Shown here one piece after another: positions 50,929-60,024 of a stretch of DNA of 64,000 nt. How positions within the stretch are numbered: position 1 is the first letter of the stretch; each line of letters begins with the position of its first letter. Under the pieces are notes generated by a model, which saw only the letters and a program-made list of their open reading frames with translations, was not told the origin of the DNA and searched no databases. The stretch is from Halobiforma lacisalsi AJ5 (GTDB lineage Archaea > Halobacteriota > Halobacteria > Halobacteriales > Natrialbaceae). The stretch is from NCBI RefSeq assembly GCF_000226975.2, contig NZ_CP019285.1, positions 2,108,001-2,172,000 of the forward strand. Direction: 5' to 3'. Both the position numbers and the translations under genes were made by a program.

Positions 50929-52194
50929 ATGGCCGACGGCAACCGGCCGGCCGACGGAGCGCCGCCCGATCCCGACGCCCTGCTGGCAGAAGGGTACCAC
51001 AGGCGACTCGGGATCGGGGAATCCGCGTTCCGCCAGCTCGCGGAGTACCTCGAGCGACGGGAGTACGAGGGGCGGCCCTACTGGCACGTCTCGGACTACC
51101 GCCGGGGAATCGAACGCGGGACGGTCCTGATCGGCGGAACGGTCGTCCGCGGGTTTCCGAAGGTTCCCCGGACGCTCGTCCTCGAGACCGGCGTCCCCGA
51201 GGGGTTCCCCGATCACGACGCCGTCGCGGTCGAGGAGAAGCTCAACGGCTACAACGTCCGTGTGGCGCGGATCGGCAGCGACGACGGCGACGACGGCGAC
51301 CTGCTCGCGTTCACCCGAAGCGGCCTGATCTGCCCGTTCACGACCCGGGTACTGGAGCGACTGGTCGAGCTCGAGCCGCTGTTCGACGCCTTCCCCGATG
51401 CGATGGTGTGTGGGGAGATGATCGGGCCGGAGAACCCCTACACGGCCCACGAGTACGCGGACGTCGACTCGCTCGCGTTCCGCGCGTTCGACTGGCGGGA
51501 CCGCGAGTCCGGCGACCCCCTCCCCGTGCGGGAACGACGGGAGCGATACGAGCGGTTCGACGTCCCCCAGACGCGGCTGTTCGGCATCTACGACGTCGCG
51601 GAGAGCGGCCGATCGCCGACCACGGACGGTTCGGGACGCGAGGACGGCGGCGACTCGCCGAAAGGGAAGCCGACCGCCGCCGACGAAGTGCGACGGATCA
51701 TCGAGCGCCTGGACGAACGGGGCCGCGAGGGCGTCGTGATGAAGTCCCTCGACGGCCGGGAGCAACTCAAGTACACGACGTCGGCCGCCAACGTCGGGGA
51801 CCTCGCCTACGCGTTCTCGTTGCCGTTCGACTACGGCCAGGCGTTCATGTTCCGGCGGCTCATCCGCGAGGCGTTCCAGTCCGTCGAGTGGGACGAATCC
51901 GACGAGGAGGCCCGCGAGCGCACCCACGACCTCGGAGAGGCGATCCTGCTGTCGATGCGGGACACCATAGAGACCGTCGCCGAGGGGGAGAGCGTCGGCG
52001 AGCGCCACACCGTCCGGGCCAGCCCCGAGGCCGTCGACGCCCTGCTCGAGCACCTCCGGGGACAGGGGTTGCGGATCGAGATCGAGTCGGACGAGCGGGA
52101 GGACGGCGACCGCGTCGTCACGTTCTGCAAGCGAACGCAGTCGACCAACGACAAGACGAAAAACTACCTCGAGGGACAGGTCGTCCGGGAGTGA
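50929..52194 (+). CDS. Archaeal RNA ligase (Rnl3-type, ATP-dependent)
   Basis: A 421-residue ligase. The nucleotidyl lysine is K104 in motif I (VEEKLNGYNVRVA). Further motifs are LICPFTTRVLERL, the segment VCGEMIGPENPY (motif III region), and EGVVMKSLDGREQLKYTTSA (motif IV/V with the second Lys pair). The N-terminal 95 residues match the archaeal homodimeric RNA ligases that circularise or join RNA ends. An acidic insert (about 225-250) is specific to halophiles. The natural RNA substrate is not known. Divergent to the 50366 gene. Confidence 0.9.
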   Translation: MADGNRPADGAPPDPDALLAEGYHRRLGIGESAFRQLAEYLERREYEGRPYWHVSDYRRGIERGTVLIGGTVVRGFPKVPRTLVLETGVPEGFPDHDAVAVEEKLNGYNVRVARIGSDDGDDGDLLAFTRSGLICPFTTRVLERLVELEPLFDAFPDAMVCGEMIGPENPYTAHEYADVDSLAFRAFDWRDRESGDPLPVRERRERYERFDVPQTRLFGIYDVAESGRSPTTDGSGREDGGDSPKGKPTAADEVRRIIERLDERGREGVVMKSLDGREQLKYTTSAANVGDLAYAFSLPFDYGQAFMFRRLIREAFQSVEWDESDEEARERTHDLGEAILLSMRDTIETVAEGESVGERHTVRASPEAVDALLEHLRGQGLRIEIESDEREDGDRVVTFCKRTQSTNDKTKNYLEGQVVRE

Positions 52195-52200
52195 CGGCGG

Positions 52201-53286
52201 TCAGAGGTACTCCTCCCACAGCGGAATGTCGGCGTACTTGTCGCCGCGGTCGCAGAGCATCACGACCGTCACCGAGTCCTCGTCGAGCGCCCCGTCCTCG
52301 GCTAACTGGTGGACGGCCTGGATCCCGGCCCCGCTCGAGGTGCCGACGACGAACTGGCCGTCGACCCGGAGGTAGTCCTCGACGGTTTCTGGGTCGTGCT
52401 GGCCCGGATCGTGGACGTCGACCGCCGCGTCCTGGTAGCGATCCCGGAGGTCCCGGGCGCGGTCGTAGGCGTCGCCCGTCGAGACGTACTCCTTGCGGTC
52501 GAGGACGGACTCGTCGTACGTCTCGGGGTGGTAGTGGTCGCCCGTCCGGAGGAATTTCAGGCCGTCGATGGCGTGCAGCGCCTCCTTTGGCTCGAAGCCG
52601 ACGACGGTGACGTCGTCGCCGCGGTCGTGGAGCCCCCGGCCCGTCCCCGTGACGGTGCCGCCGGTTCCGGCCCCCGCGACGAAGTGGGTGACCGCTCCGT
52701 CGGTCTGCTCCAGAATCTCCCGGGCCGTCGTCCGCTCGTGGGTGCCGGGGTTGTCGGGGTTCTCGTACTGGTTCGGGCGGTAGTAGTCTTCGGGGTTTGC
52801 GGCGATCAGTTCCTCGCAGCGCTCGATGACGGCGTCGTAGCCGAGGTCGGCGTCGACGAAGTGGATCTCGGCGCCGGCGTCCCGGACCGCCTCGATCTTG
52901 CCGCCGCTTGCGTTGTCCGGCATCACGATCTCGACGTCGTACCCTCGCGCCGTGGCGAGTCGAGCGATCTCGCTGCCCGTGTTGCCCGATGTGGGTTCGA
53001 TGATCGTCGCGTCGGGCTCGAGTTCGCCCCGCTGTTCGGCCCCGTCGAGCATCCCCTTCGCGATGCGTGACTTGATGGAGCCGCCGCCGTGTGGGGCCTC
53101 CGGCAGGTTGAACCACTCCGCCTTGCCGTAGACGGTGCCGGGGACGTCGACCTCGAGCTCGAGTAGCGGGGTCTCGAAGATCGTGGACTCGTCGATCCCG
53201 GTTCCGATTCCGGTCCCGGTCCCGGTTCCGGTGGTCCCGGATTCGGTCCCGCCGGCCGACTCGTCCGGCGTCCGCTGGTCGGTCAT
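52201..53286 (-). CDS. Cysteine synthase / beta-substituting PLP enzyme
   Basis: A 361-residue fold-type II PLP enzyme. The first about 30 residues are a Thr/Gly-rich low-complexity tail from a hexamer-like GT repeat. The catalytic parts follow: GGGSIKSRIAKGMLDGA (PLP lysine), IEPTSGNTGSEIARLA, VAGAGTGGTVTGTGRGL and VGTSSGAGIQAVHQL. It makes cysteine from O-acetyl- or O-phosphoserine and sulfide, or belongs to the cystathionine-beta-synthase-like group. It is divergent to the TusA/rhodanese genes, suggesting a sulfur-metabolism neighbourhood. Confidence 0.85.
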   Translation of the reverse strand: MTDQRTPDESAGGTESGTTGTGTGTGIGTGIDESTIFETPLLELEVDVPGTVYGKAEWFNLPEAPHGGGSIKSRIAKGMLDGAEQRGELEPDATIIEPTSGNTGSEIARLATARGYDVEIVMPDNASGGKIEAVRDAGAEIHFVDADLGYDAVIERCEELIAANPEDYYRPNQYENPDNPGTHERTTAREILEQTDGAVTHFVAGAGTGGTVTGTGRGLHDRGDDVTVVGFEPKEALHAIDGLKFLRTGDHYHPETYDESVLDRKEYVSTGDAYDRARDLRDRYQDAAVDVHDPGQHDPETVEDYLRVDGQFVVGTSSGAGIQAVHQLAEDGALDEDSVTVVMLCDRGDKYADIPLWEEYL

Positions 53287-53525
53287 AGCGGTCCTTTCCA
53301 CGGGCCGAATATGGGTCCGACGGAACCGGCCGTCTCCGCGGACATCTCGGTTCCGACCTCGTCCCGGGTGCTCGAGTGGAGCGGCCGCTCGACGGCCGTT
53401 CGCGGGTCTCGAGTCCGGTTTACCGGTCGGCCGACGGGGGCTTGCCTGGCGTCGCAGATACGAGAGAGAACTGACCCGACCGAAAGGAGTTAACGGACTC
53501 CGACACCAACTCGAAGCGAAACCAT

Positions 53526-53825
53526 ATGAGCAAGCCGACCTGGGACGACGTCGTCGACCTCCCGGACGAACTCGACGACGAGACGGCCGAACAGCTCTAC
53601 GAGGAGGCCGACGAACGCCAGGACATGACGGGCGAGGTCTGTCCGTACCCGCAACTCGAGGCCAAGAAGGCGATCCAGGGGCTCGGGTCGGGCGACCTGC
53701 TCGTCCAGGAGACCGACCACGTACCGAGTACCGAAAACGTCCCGAAGGCAGTCGAGGACCTCGCCGACGCGAAGGTCTGGAAGAGCGGGTCGGGACTGTA
53801 CCGTATTTTCCTCTCCAAGAAGTAA
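53526..53825 (+). CDS. TusA-like sulfurtransferase
   Basis: A 99-residue protein. An N-terminal helical region (TWDDVVDLPDELDDETAEQL) precedes the TusA core with the sulfur-carrying cysteine in GEVCPYPQLEAKKAIQGLGS and DHVPSTENVPKAVEDLA. TusA proteins pass persulfide sulfur to tRNA thiolation or molybdenum-cofactor enzymes. The rhodanese gene follows after 9 bases, so the two form a sulfur relay operon. Confidence 0.85.
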   Translation: MSKPTWDDVVDLPDELDDETAEQLYEEADERQDMTGEVCPYPQLEAKKAIQGLGSGDLLVQETDHVPSTENVPKAVEDLADAKVWKSGSGLYRIFLSKK

Positions 53826-53834
53826 TCCACATCC

Positions 53835-54185
53835 ATGGTCGACGAAGTCACCCCCGACGAAGTCAAAGAAAAGCTCGAGGACGACGACGTACAGGTCGTC
53901 GACATCCGGCCGGAATCGGAGTACGAACAGGGCCACATCCCCGGCGCGATCAACATCCCGATGAGCGAACTACCCGCCCGGATCGACGAGTACGACTGGG
54001 GCGACGACGTGGTCGTCGCCTGCCCGATCGGCCAGAGTTCGATCCAGGCGGCCCGGCTGATCGGCAGCTACGAGGACGCCGACAGCGACGCCGTCGCGAG
54101 CATGGAGGGCGGCTACCGGGAGTGGGAGTACGAACTCGAGACGGGCACGGAATCCGAGACCGACGAATCGGAAGCGCAAGCCTGA
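53835..54185 (+). CDS. Rhodanese-domain protein
   Basis: A 116-residue single rhodanese domain: QVVDIRPESEYEQGHIPGAI, then the active-site cysteine in VACPIGQSSIQAARLIG and ASMEGGYREWEYELE. It can receive sulfane sulfur and hand it to the TusA-like protein encoded just upstream. The acidic C-terminal tail is typical of halophiles. Confidence 0.9.
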   Translation: MVDEVTPDEVKEKLEDDDVQVVDIRPESEYEQGHIPGAINIPMSELPARIDEYDWGDDVVVACPIGQSSIQAARLIGSYEDADSDAVASMEGGYREWEYELETGTESETDESEAQA

Positions 54186-54245
54186 CGCGAGCGACTCGCC
54201 CGTTCGATTCTCTCTCCGTTTCCGACGCCTCGAGCGCCGAGTCCG

Positions 54246-55034
54246 TCAGTCGAGCGGTTCCACGGGATCGCCGACGGCGACCGTCTTCCCCCGATCCGCG
54301 TCGACGACGTCGGCGATGAGCATCAGCGTGTAGTAGTGGTCGAAGGCCGCCTCGTCGGCCCACTCGGGGAACGTCTCCCGGCGCTTCTCGACGAATCGTT
54401 CGCGGAACTCGGGGAGAGCCTCGCCCGTGTCCGGATCCCGCTCCGGGACGACACAGCGCGCACAGGGCGTGACTCCCTCGAGTCGCACGTCGCCGACGGT
54501 GAAAGCCGGCGCGTCCGCGCCGACGAACCGATCCTCCCAGAACGGTTCGACGCCCGAAACCTCGAGGTTCGCCCGCATCCGCCGGCGAACGCCGTCGACG
54601 GTGAGGTCGTCGAACCAGTCGGCGACCGTCTCCAGGGTCGCGGTGCTGATCACGGACGTTCCCATACCGTTCCGGGCGACGTAACCGCGCTCGTCGTCGC
54701 GTTCGAGCGCGAGCTCGCCGAGGTCGAAGACGTCCGAGAACCACGCGGCCGCGCGCTCGCGGCCCACTTCGCTCTCGAGGTCGAACTGGCGCGGGCCGTC
54801 CGCGTCGCTCCCCGTCACGTCGACGGTCAACGCTCCCGTTTCGGGATCGTACTCGGTCGTTATATCGTGTACGCGATCGGTCCGTGGACCCTCGACGACC
54901 TCGCCGTCGGCGTCGAAGATGGCGAACGCCCGGTCGCCGGCGAGCGTGCCGTTCTCGCGGATCGTTGCTTCCTCGCGGTCGACGCCGTCGAGGGACTTCA
55001 CGGGGTAGGTTCGGATGCGCTCGAGCCGTGCCAT
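54246..55034 (-). CDS. MOSC domain protein
   Basis: A 262-residue protein with the MOSC N-terminal beta-barrel (RLERIRTYPVKSLDGVDREE, GTLAGDRAFAIFDADGE) and the MOSC domain (RMRANLEVSGVEPFWEDRFV) with the conserved cysteine in EGVTPCARCVVPERDPDTGE. MOSC proteins bind molybdenum cofactor or carry sulfur to it. ATG 55034 starts the MARLERIRTY sequence. It converges on the sulfur relay operon and is divergent to the molybdopterin-binding gene. Confidence 0.88.
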   Translation of the reverse strand: MARLERIRTYPVKSLDGVDREEATIRENGTLAGDRAFAIFDADGEVVEGPRTDRVHDITTEYDPETGALTVDVTGSDADGPRQFDLESEVGRERAAAWFSDVFDLGELALERDDERGYVARNGMGTSVISTATLETVADWFDDLTVDGVRRRMRANLEVSGVEPFWEDRFVGADAPAFTVGDVRLEGVTPCARCVVPERDPDTGEALPEFRERFVEKRRETFPEWADEAAFDHYYTLMLIADVVDADRGKTVAVGDPVEPLD

Positions 55035-55145
55035 GGGAGTGCCGTGGCCGGCGGGCGGGATATAGGTGTTCGTTCCAGCGAAACCGCACGATCGCCGCAC
55101 ACGTTCGGCCGAACGGTTTCAGCCGGTCGCGTCGTACGGACGGCG

Positions 55146-55700
55146 ATGAGCGACCTCGAACCCCACGCGGTGCCCGACGCGGTCCTCGAGGCGCTCGGAC
55201 TCGAGGACGATCCGGGCGCGTTCGATCCCTACACCGTCGATTCCGACGGGTGGAACCTCGAGGTCTCGGGTGCTGTCACGGACCCACTGTCTCTCTCCCG
55301 GCGGGACCTCGAGTCGTTCCCGTTCGAGACGGCGACGGAGGACTTCGACTGCGTGGAGGGGTGGCGGGCCGACGACCTCGCGTGGCGCGGGGTCCGGGTC
55401 GAACGGGTGCTCGAGCGGGCCGGCCCCGTCGCCGACGAACCGCACGCGCTCGTTCGCGCGCTCGACGGGGACTACGCGTGTTCGTTCCCGCTCGAGCGCC
55501 TGTCGACGGCGCTGCTCGCCCTCGAACTCGACGGCGAACCGCTCCCGCTCGAGCACGGCGGCCCGGCCCGTCTCGTCCCGCTGGACGATGACGACGACTG
55601 CTGGGAGAGCATCAAGTGGGTGTCGGCGATCGAGATCGGCGACGATCCCTTCGGCGGGGACGACACCGCGAAAGAGCGGGCGCTGTCGCGACTCGAGTGA
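55146..55700 (+). CDS. Small molybdopterin-dependent oxidoreductase domain protein (sulfite-oxidase fold)
   Basis: A 184-residue protein containing only the sulfite-oxidase/YedY-type molybdopterin domain: LEVSGAVTDPLSLSRRDLES, the molybdenum-ligand cysteine in ATEDFDCVEGWRADDLAWRG, and the terminal ALLALELDGEPLPLEHGGPA with D-D-D-C-W-E-S. No signal peptide, so it is probably cytoplasmic. Partner subunits are not encoded nearby. Confidence 0.8.
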   Translation: MSDLEPHAVPDAVLEALGLEDDPGAFDPYTVDSDGWNLEVSGAVTDPLSLSRRDLESFPFETATEDFDCVEGWRADDLAWRGVRVERVLERAGPVADEPHALVRALDGDYACSFPLERLSTALLALELDGEPLPLEHGGPARLVPLDDDDDCWESIKWVSAIEIGDDPFGGDDTAKERALSRLE

Positions 55701-55733
55701 GACGGAGGCGGGTCTCTTGCAGTCTCCGCTCGG

Positions 55734-57374
55734 TCAGTCGTCCGACTCCTCCGTGACCAGCAGGTCCTCGTCGGCGTACTCCTCGCGGAGCGTCTTCTTG
55801 TCGAACTTACCCGTCGCGGTCTTGGGCACCTCGTCGATGTGGACGACGGCGTCGGGCGTCCACCAGTCGGGATAGTCCTCCGCGATGAACGCCTCGAGTT
55901 CGGCCAGGAACTCGTCTTCGTCCATCCCGGCGTCGTCGGTCGGGACGACGAACGCGACCGGCCGTTCCTGCCACTTCTCGTGGGGCGCGCCGACGACGGT
56001 GGCCTCGCTGACCGCCTCGTGGGCCATAATCTTGTTCTCGAGTTCGACGGAGGAGATCCACTCGCCGCCGCTCTTGATCACGTCCTTCGTCCGGTCGACG
56101 ATCTGGATGTAGCCGTCCTCGTCGACGGTGACGATGTCGCCGGTCTTGAGCCACGACCCCTCGAAGTCGACTTCGTTGGCCTGGGGCCGCTCGAAGTACG
56201 AGTCCGTGACCCAGGGGCCACGGACCCACAGTTCGCCGAAGTCCTCGCCGTTCCACGGGACCTCCTCGCCGTCGTCGTCGACGACTTTGAACTCGAGGCC
56301 CGGAACGATCAGCCCTTGCTTGGCCTGCTTCGCGTACTGCTGTTCGGGCGAGCGGTCCTCGAGGTCGCTCTTGAGGTGGGCGACGGTCCCCAGCGGCGAC
56401 AGTTCGGTCATCCCCCAGGCGTGGACGACCTCGACGCCGAGGTCGTCGTACTGGCGGATCAGGCTCTCGGGAGCGGCGCTTCCGCCGATAACGACCCGCT
56501 CGAGCGAGTCGAGGTCCACGTCGTGTTCCTGGACGTACTCGAGGACGCCGAGCCAGACGGTCGGGACGCCGGCCGTGAGGGTAACCCCCTCCTCCTGGAT
56601 GAGTCGAACCAGGTCCTCGGGCTCGGGCGAGGGGCCGGGATAGACGTGTTTCGCGCCGGCGGCGGTCGTCGCGAACGGCATCCCCCAGGCGTTGACGTGG
56701 AACATCGGGACGACCGGCATGACGACGTCGTCCTCGTCGATCTCGAGCGCCTGGGGAGTCAGGCTCGCCATCGTGTGCGACCACAGCATCTGCTGGGTGT
56801 ACTCGACCCCTTTCGGCTTCCCCGTCGTCCCCGAGGTGTAACACATCCCCGCGGGCTGGTCCTCGTCGAGTTCCGGCCAGTCGTACTCCGTCCCGTGAGC
56901 GTCGATGAACGACTCGTAGTCGGTAACCGACTCGAGGTCGGTCTCCGGTACCTCCGAGCCCATGACGACGTACTGCTCGACGGATTCGAAGGCCGCCGCG
57001 TCGTGAGCCCCCTCGAGCGCCTCGAGCAGCGACTGGTCGACGAACAGCAGTCGGTCCGCAGCGTTCTCGACGATGTACTGGATGTGTTCGGCCGGCAGCA
57101 GCGGGTTGATCGTGTGGAGTTGGCCCCCAACGTTCGGCGCTGCGAAGTAGACCTCGGCGTGCCGGTGGTGATTCCAGCAGAACGTCCCGACGCGGTCGCC
57201 ATCACCGATTCCGGCGTCCTCGAGCGCGTTCGCCAGTTGTCGCGTCCGATCGGCGTACTCCTCGTAGGTGTTGCGGACGATTCCCTCGTGTGTTCGAGAG
57301 ACGACTTCCCGGTCCGGGTGGAGCCGTTCCGCGCGCCAGAGGAACGGTCGGAGCGTCTGATCGTATCCTGCCAT
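55734..57374 (-). CDS. Long-chain acyl-CoA synthetase / AMP-dependent ligase
   Basis: A 546-residue ANL-superfamily ligase: YTSGTTGKPKGVEYTQQMLW (P-loop), HAWGMTELSPLG, WLKTGDIVTVDEDGYIQIVD (hinge Asp), IKSGGEWISSVELENKIMAH and the catalytic lysine in KTATGKFDKKTLREEY. It activates a fatty or other carboxylic acid with ATP and CoA. Length and motif spacing fit medium/long-chain fatty acyl-CoA ligases. Divergent to the MutS-type gene. Confidence 0.9.
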   Translation of the reverse strand: MAGYDQTLRPFLWRAERLHPDREVVSRTHEGIVRNTYEEYADRTRQLANALEDAGIGDGDRVGTFCWNHHRHAEVYFAAPNVGGQLHTINPLLPAEHIQYIVENAADRLLFVDQSLLEALEGAHDAAAFESVEQYVVMGSEVPETDLESVTDYESFIDAHGTEYDWPELDEDQPAGMCYTSGTTGKPKGVEYTQQMLWSHTMASLTPQALEIDEDDVVMPVVPMFHVNAWGMPFATTAAGAKHVYPGPSPEPEDLVRLIQEEGVTLTAGVPTVWLGVLEYVQEHDVDLDSLERVVIGGSAAPESLIRQYDDLGVEVVHAWGMTELSPLGTVAHLKSDLEDRSPEQQYAKQAKQGLIVPGLEFKVVDDDGEEVPWNGEDFGELWVRGPWVTDSYFERPQANEVDFEGSWLKTGDIVTVDEDGYIQIVDRTKDVIKSGGEWISSVELENKIMAHEAVSEATVVGAPHEKWQERPVAFVVPTDDAGMDEDEFLAELEAFIAEDYPDWWTPDAVVHIDEVPKTATGKFDKKTLREEYADEDLLVTEESDD

Positions 57375-57501
57375 ACGTTATATCGTCACACGTTCCCGCA
57401 TAATTCTACCGACGAATTCACAGATGCGCTCTCTCTTCTCGGGACGGTGGGTAGAACTGCACGACGAAGTCTTGAAGAACGTCGGCTCGAACCCCTTGGA
57501 T

Positions 57502-59325
57502 ATGCGACTCGAGGAGTACTGGGGGGTCGGTCCGAAGACACGGGAGACGCTGGTCGACGAACTCGGGCGCGAGGCGGCGATCCGGGCCATCGAGAACGGA
57601 AACGTCCGGGCGCTCGCGGACGCGGGGCTGGCCCGCGGCCGCGCGACGCGCATCCTCCGTCGCGCGACCGGCGGCGACGGCATCGACACGCTGGCGACGA
57701 GCGACGCTCGCTCGGCGTACAAGGACCTGCTCGAGCTGGCGAGCGACCACGCGGTCACGCAGCGAGCGGCCGACCGCATCCGTGTGCTGACGCCCCTGTC
57801 GACCCGCGAGGCGATGGAGGAACGGCTCGACGACGTGCTCGCGGCCCGGGACGCCTGGGCCGGGCTGTCCGCGGACGATCGCGAAGCCGTGCTCGCGGCC
57901 TACGAGCGCTACGACGAGCGCGAGGGCAGCGAACGCGCGGCCGTCAACGCCGCGCTCGCACTGCTCGAGGCCGGGGTCGACTCCGGCCCGTTCGCCGCGA
58001 TCGCCGACCTCGAGCGCGAGCGCCTCGAGGCGGCCGCGGAGGCGCTCGCGGCCCTCGACGGGTACGAAAGCGGCTCCCGGGTTCGCGTCCGCGAGGGCGC
58101 AGACGAGGAACTCGACCGCCTGCGGGGGACGCTCGGCGCGGTCGAGGACATGGACGCCAACGCGCTCGAGGTGATCGAGGACCTGCGCGACGACGGCGTT
58201 CGCGACGTGACGGCGTTCCGGCAGGCCTTCGAGGATCGCCTGCTCTCGGAGACCGACGTGACGATCGACCGGGTGCGCGCCGCGATGCCGGAGAACGCCA
58301 CCGACGCGACCGACTTCGTCGGCGGCACCCTCCGGGCGCTCAGGTCCGACCTGACCGAAGCGATCGACGAGCGGGAGGAGACCGTCGCCGAGGCGTTTCA
58401 GGAAACCCTCGCGGACGCCCGAACGGCCGTCGACCGGGCCGTCGAGGCCGTCGACGACATCGCCCTCCAGCTGTCGCTCGCGCGCTTTGCCCTCGAGTAC
58501 GACTGCACGCGCCCGGAGTTCGTAGCGCCCGATGGCGGGGAGGCCGCCGTCTCGGTCGTCGACGCGCGGAACCTCACGCTCGCGGCCCGCGACGACGAGT
58601 CCGTCCAGCCGGTGACCTACGCGCTGGGCGATCACGGGGTGACGTCGGTTCCGGACGACGCCGATTCCGACCTCGAGGCTCCCGATCGGGAGCAGGTCGC
58701 CGTCCTCACCGGCGCCAACAGCGGCGGGAAAACGACGCTGCTCGAGACGCTGTGCCAGGTCGTCCTGCTGGCGTCGATGGGGCTACCCGTCCCCGCCGAG
58801 CGGGCCGAGGTCACGCCCGTCGACTCGCTGGTCTTCCACCGCCGGCACGCGAGTTTCAACGCCGGCGTCCTCGAGTCGACGCTGCGCTCGATCGTGCCGC
58901 CGCTGACCTCCGACGGGCGGACGCTGATGCTGGTCGACGAGTTCGAGGCGATCACCGAACCGGGCAGCGCGGCGGACCTGCTGCACGGGCTGGTCACCCT
59001 GACCGTCGACCGGGACGCGATGGGCGTGTTCGTCACCCACCTCGCGGACGACCTCGAGCCCCTGCCGCCCGAGGCTCGCGTCGACGGCATCTTCGCGGAA
59101 GGGCTCGATCCCGACCTCGAGTTGCGCGTCGACTACCAGCCCCGGTTCGACACCGTTGGCCGGTCGACGCCGGAGTTTATCGTCTCCCGACTCGTCGCGA
59201 ACGCCTCGGACCGGCGCGAACGCGCGGGGTTCGAGACGCTGGGCGAGGCCGTGGGCAACGACGTGGTCCAGCGGACGCTCGCCGACGCGCGCTGGTCCGG
59301 CGAGGGCAACGCGGGCACCGACTGA
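57502..59325 (+). CDS. MutS-type ATPase (MutS5/MutS2-like, archaeal)
   Basis: A 607-residue protein. An N-terminal helix-hairpin-helix (EEYWGVGPKTRETLVDELGR) is followed by a long helical lever/coiled-coil region (about 60-340, with ERLEAAAEALAALDG and DEREETVAEAFQETLADART). The ABC-type ATPase comes last: Walker A GANSGGKTTLLETL (around residue 404), signature FNAGVLESTLRSIVPP, Walker B TLMLVDEFEAITEPGSAADL and H-loop GVFVTHLADDL. The mismatch-recognition domain of MutS is absent and so is a Smr nuclease. ATG 57502 is preferred: it matches the conserved MRLEEYWGVGPKT start and leaves room for divergent promoters; ATG 57424 would add 26 residues. Confidence 0.85.
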   Translation: MRLEEYWGVGPKTRETLVDELGREAAIRAIENGNVRALADAGLARGRATRILRRATGGDGIDTLATSDARSAYKDLLELASDHAVTQRAADRIRVLTPLSTREAMEERLDDVLAARDAWAGLSADDREAVLAAYERYDEREGSERAAVNAALALLEAGVDSGPFAAIADLERERLEAAAEALAALDGYESGSRVRVREGADEELDRLRGTLGAVEDMDANALEVIEDLRDDGVRDVTAFRQAFEDRLLSETDVTIDRVRAAMPENATDATDFVGGTLRALRSDLTEAIDEREETVAEAFQETLADARTAVDRAVEAVDDIALQLSLARFALEYDCTRPEFVAPDGGEAAVSVVDARNLTLAARDDESVQPVTYALGDHGVTSVPDDADSDLEAPDREQVAVLTGANSGGKTTLLETLCQVVLLASMGLPVPAERAEVTPVDSLVFHRRHASFNAGVLESTLRSIVPPLTSDGRTLMLVDEFEAITEPGSAADLLHGLVTLTVDRDAMGVFVTHLADDLEPLPPEARVDGIFAEGLDPDLELRVDYQPRFDTVGRSTPEFIVSRLVANASDRRERAGFETLGEAVGNDVVQRTLADARWSGEGNAGTD

Positions 59326-59355
59326 GGACCGTCGACTACCGCGACACCGCGGCAC

Positions 59356-60024
59356 TCAGCCGATGCCGTCGCGGTCACGGTCGTCCCAGTCTCCGTCCGA
59401 GTCGGGGTCGTCGAACTCCCCATCGATGTCGACTTCTTGGCCGTGATCGCGCTCGAGCCATCGGTCGGGCGTCGGTTCGTACGCGTCCCCGTTGCCGGCC
59501 GACCCGTCGCGGGTCCCGTCTTCCGTCCCGCGACCCGTGTACGTGTACACCGTCCCGTCCTCGTCCTCGCAGACGCGGGCCTCGAGGTACGCCTGTGCGG
59601 CCCGCCTCGAGAGCGCGCCCATTTCGACCGCGTCGCCGAGTGTCGTCTTGGTCGCGCGGAACCAGGTCCGGATCCGGGTCGGGGGCTCGTCCGCCGAGGG
59701 ATCCGCGGCCACGATGGCTCCGCGGCCGCCGTCGCGGCCGTCGCCCCACTCGAGCCAGCAGACCCGGTAGGCGTCGACGGCGTAGTCCCGTCCCGGATCG
59801 ACGAGGTACAGTGCCTCGTAAATGCACGGGTCGAGGTAGTCGGTGAGGATCCGCTCGCGTGCGACCGAGTCCGCGAGCAGGTCGGCGTCGACGGCGCCGT
59901 CGGCGAGGGGCGACCCGTCGTCGATCGCTTCCGCGAGCGAGAGGTCGTCCCCGCCCCAGTGGCTGTACCGCAGGTCGTAGAGCCGGTCAGGCCGACGGTA
60001 GCCGACGAGCGCTCTATGTCCCAT
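59356..60024 (-). CDS. Conserved haloarchaeal protein (DUF6735-like)
   Basis: A 222-residue protein starting MGHRALVGYRRPDRLYDLRY, then SHWGGDDLSLAEAI, DPCIYEALYLVDPGRDYAVD and a C-terminal acidic Asp-rich tail (PDSDGDWDDRDRDGIG). From memory this is the DUF6735 family; no function is known. It ends 30 bases from the MutS-type gene end (convergent). ATG 60024 gives the conserved GHRALV start. Confidence 0.7.
   Translation of the reverse strand: MGHRALVGYRRPDRLYDLRYSHWGGDDLSLAEAIDDGSPLADGAVDADLLADSVARERILTDYLDPCIYEALYLVDPGRDYAVDAYRVCWLEWGDGRDGGRGAIVAADPSADEPPTRIRTWFRATKTTLGDAVEMGALSRRAAQAYLEARVCEDEDGTVYTYTGRGTEDGTRDGSAGNGDAYEPTPDRWLERDHGQEVDIDGEFDDPDSDGDWDDRDRDGIG

Noticed and set aside
53190..53240. 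GGTTCC/GGTCCC repeat as a phase-variation tract in the cysteine synthase gene
   Set aside because: The units are six bases, so gain or loss keeps the frame; it only changes a Thr/Gly linker.
55839..59846. A 1335-codon open frame on the plus strand crossing several genes
   Set aside because: It lies opposite the acyl-CoA ligase and out of frame with the MutS-type gene. High GC makes long antisense frames common; the product is Arg/Gly/Pro-rich with no domain.
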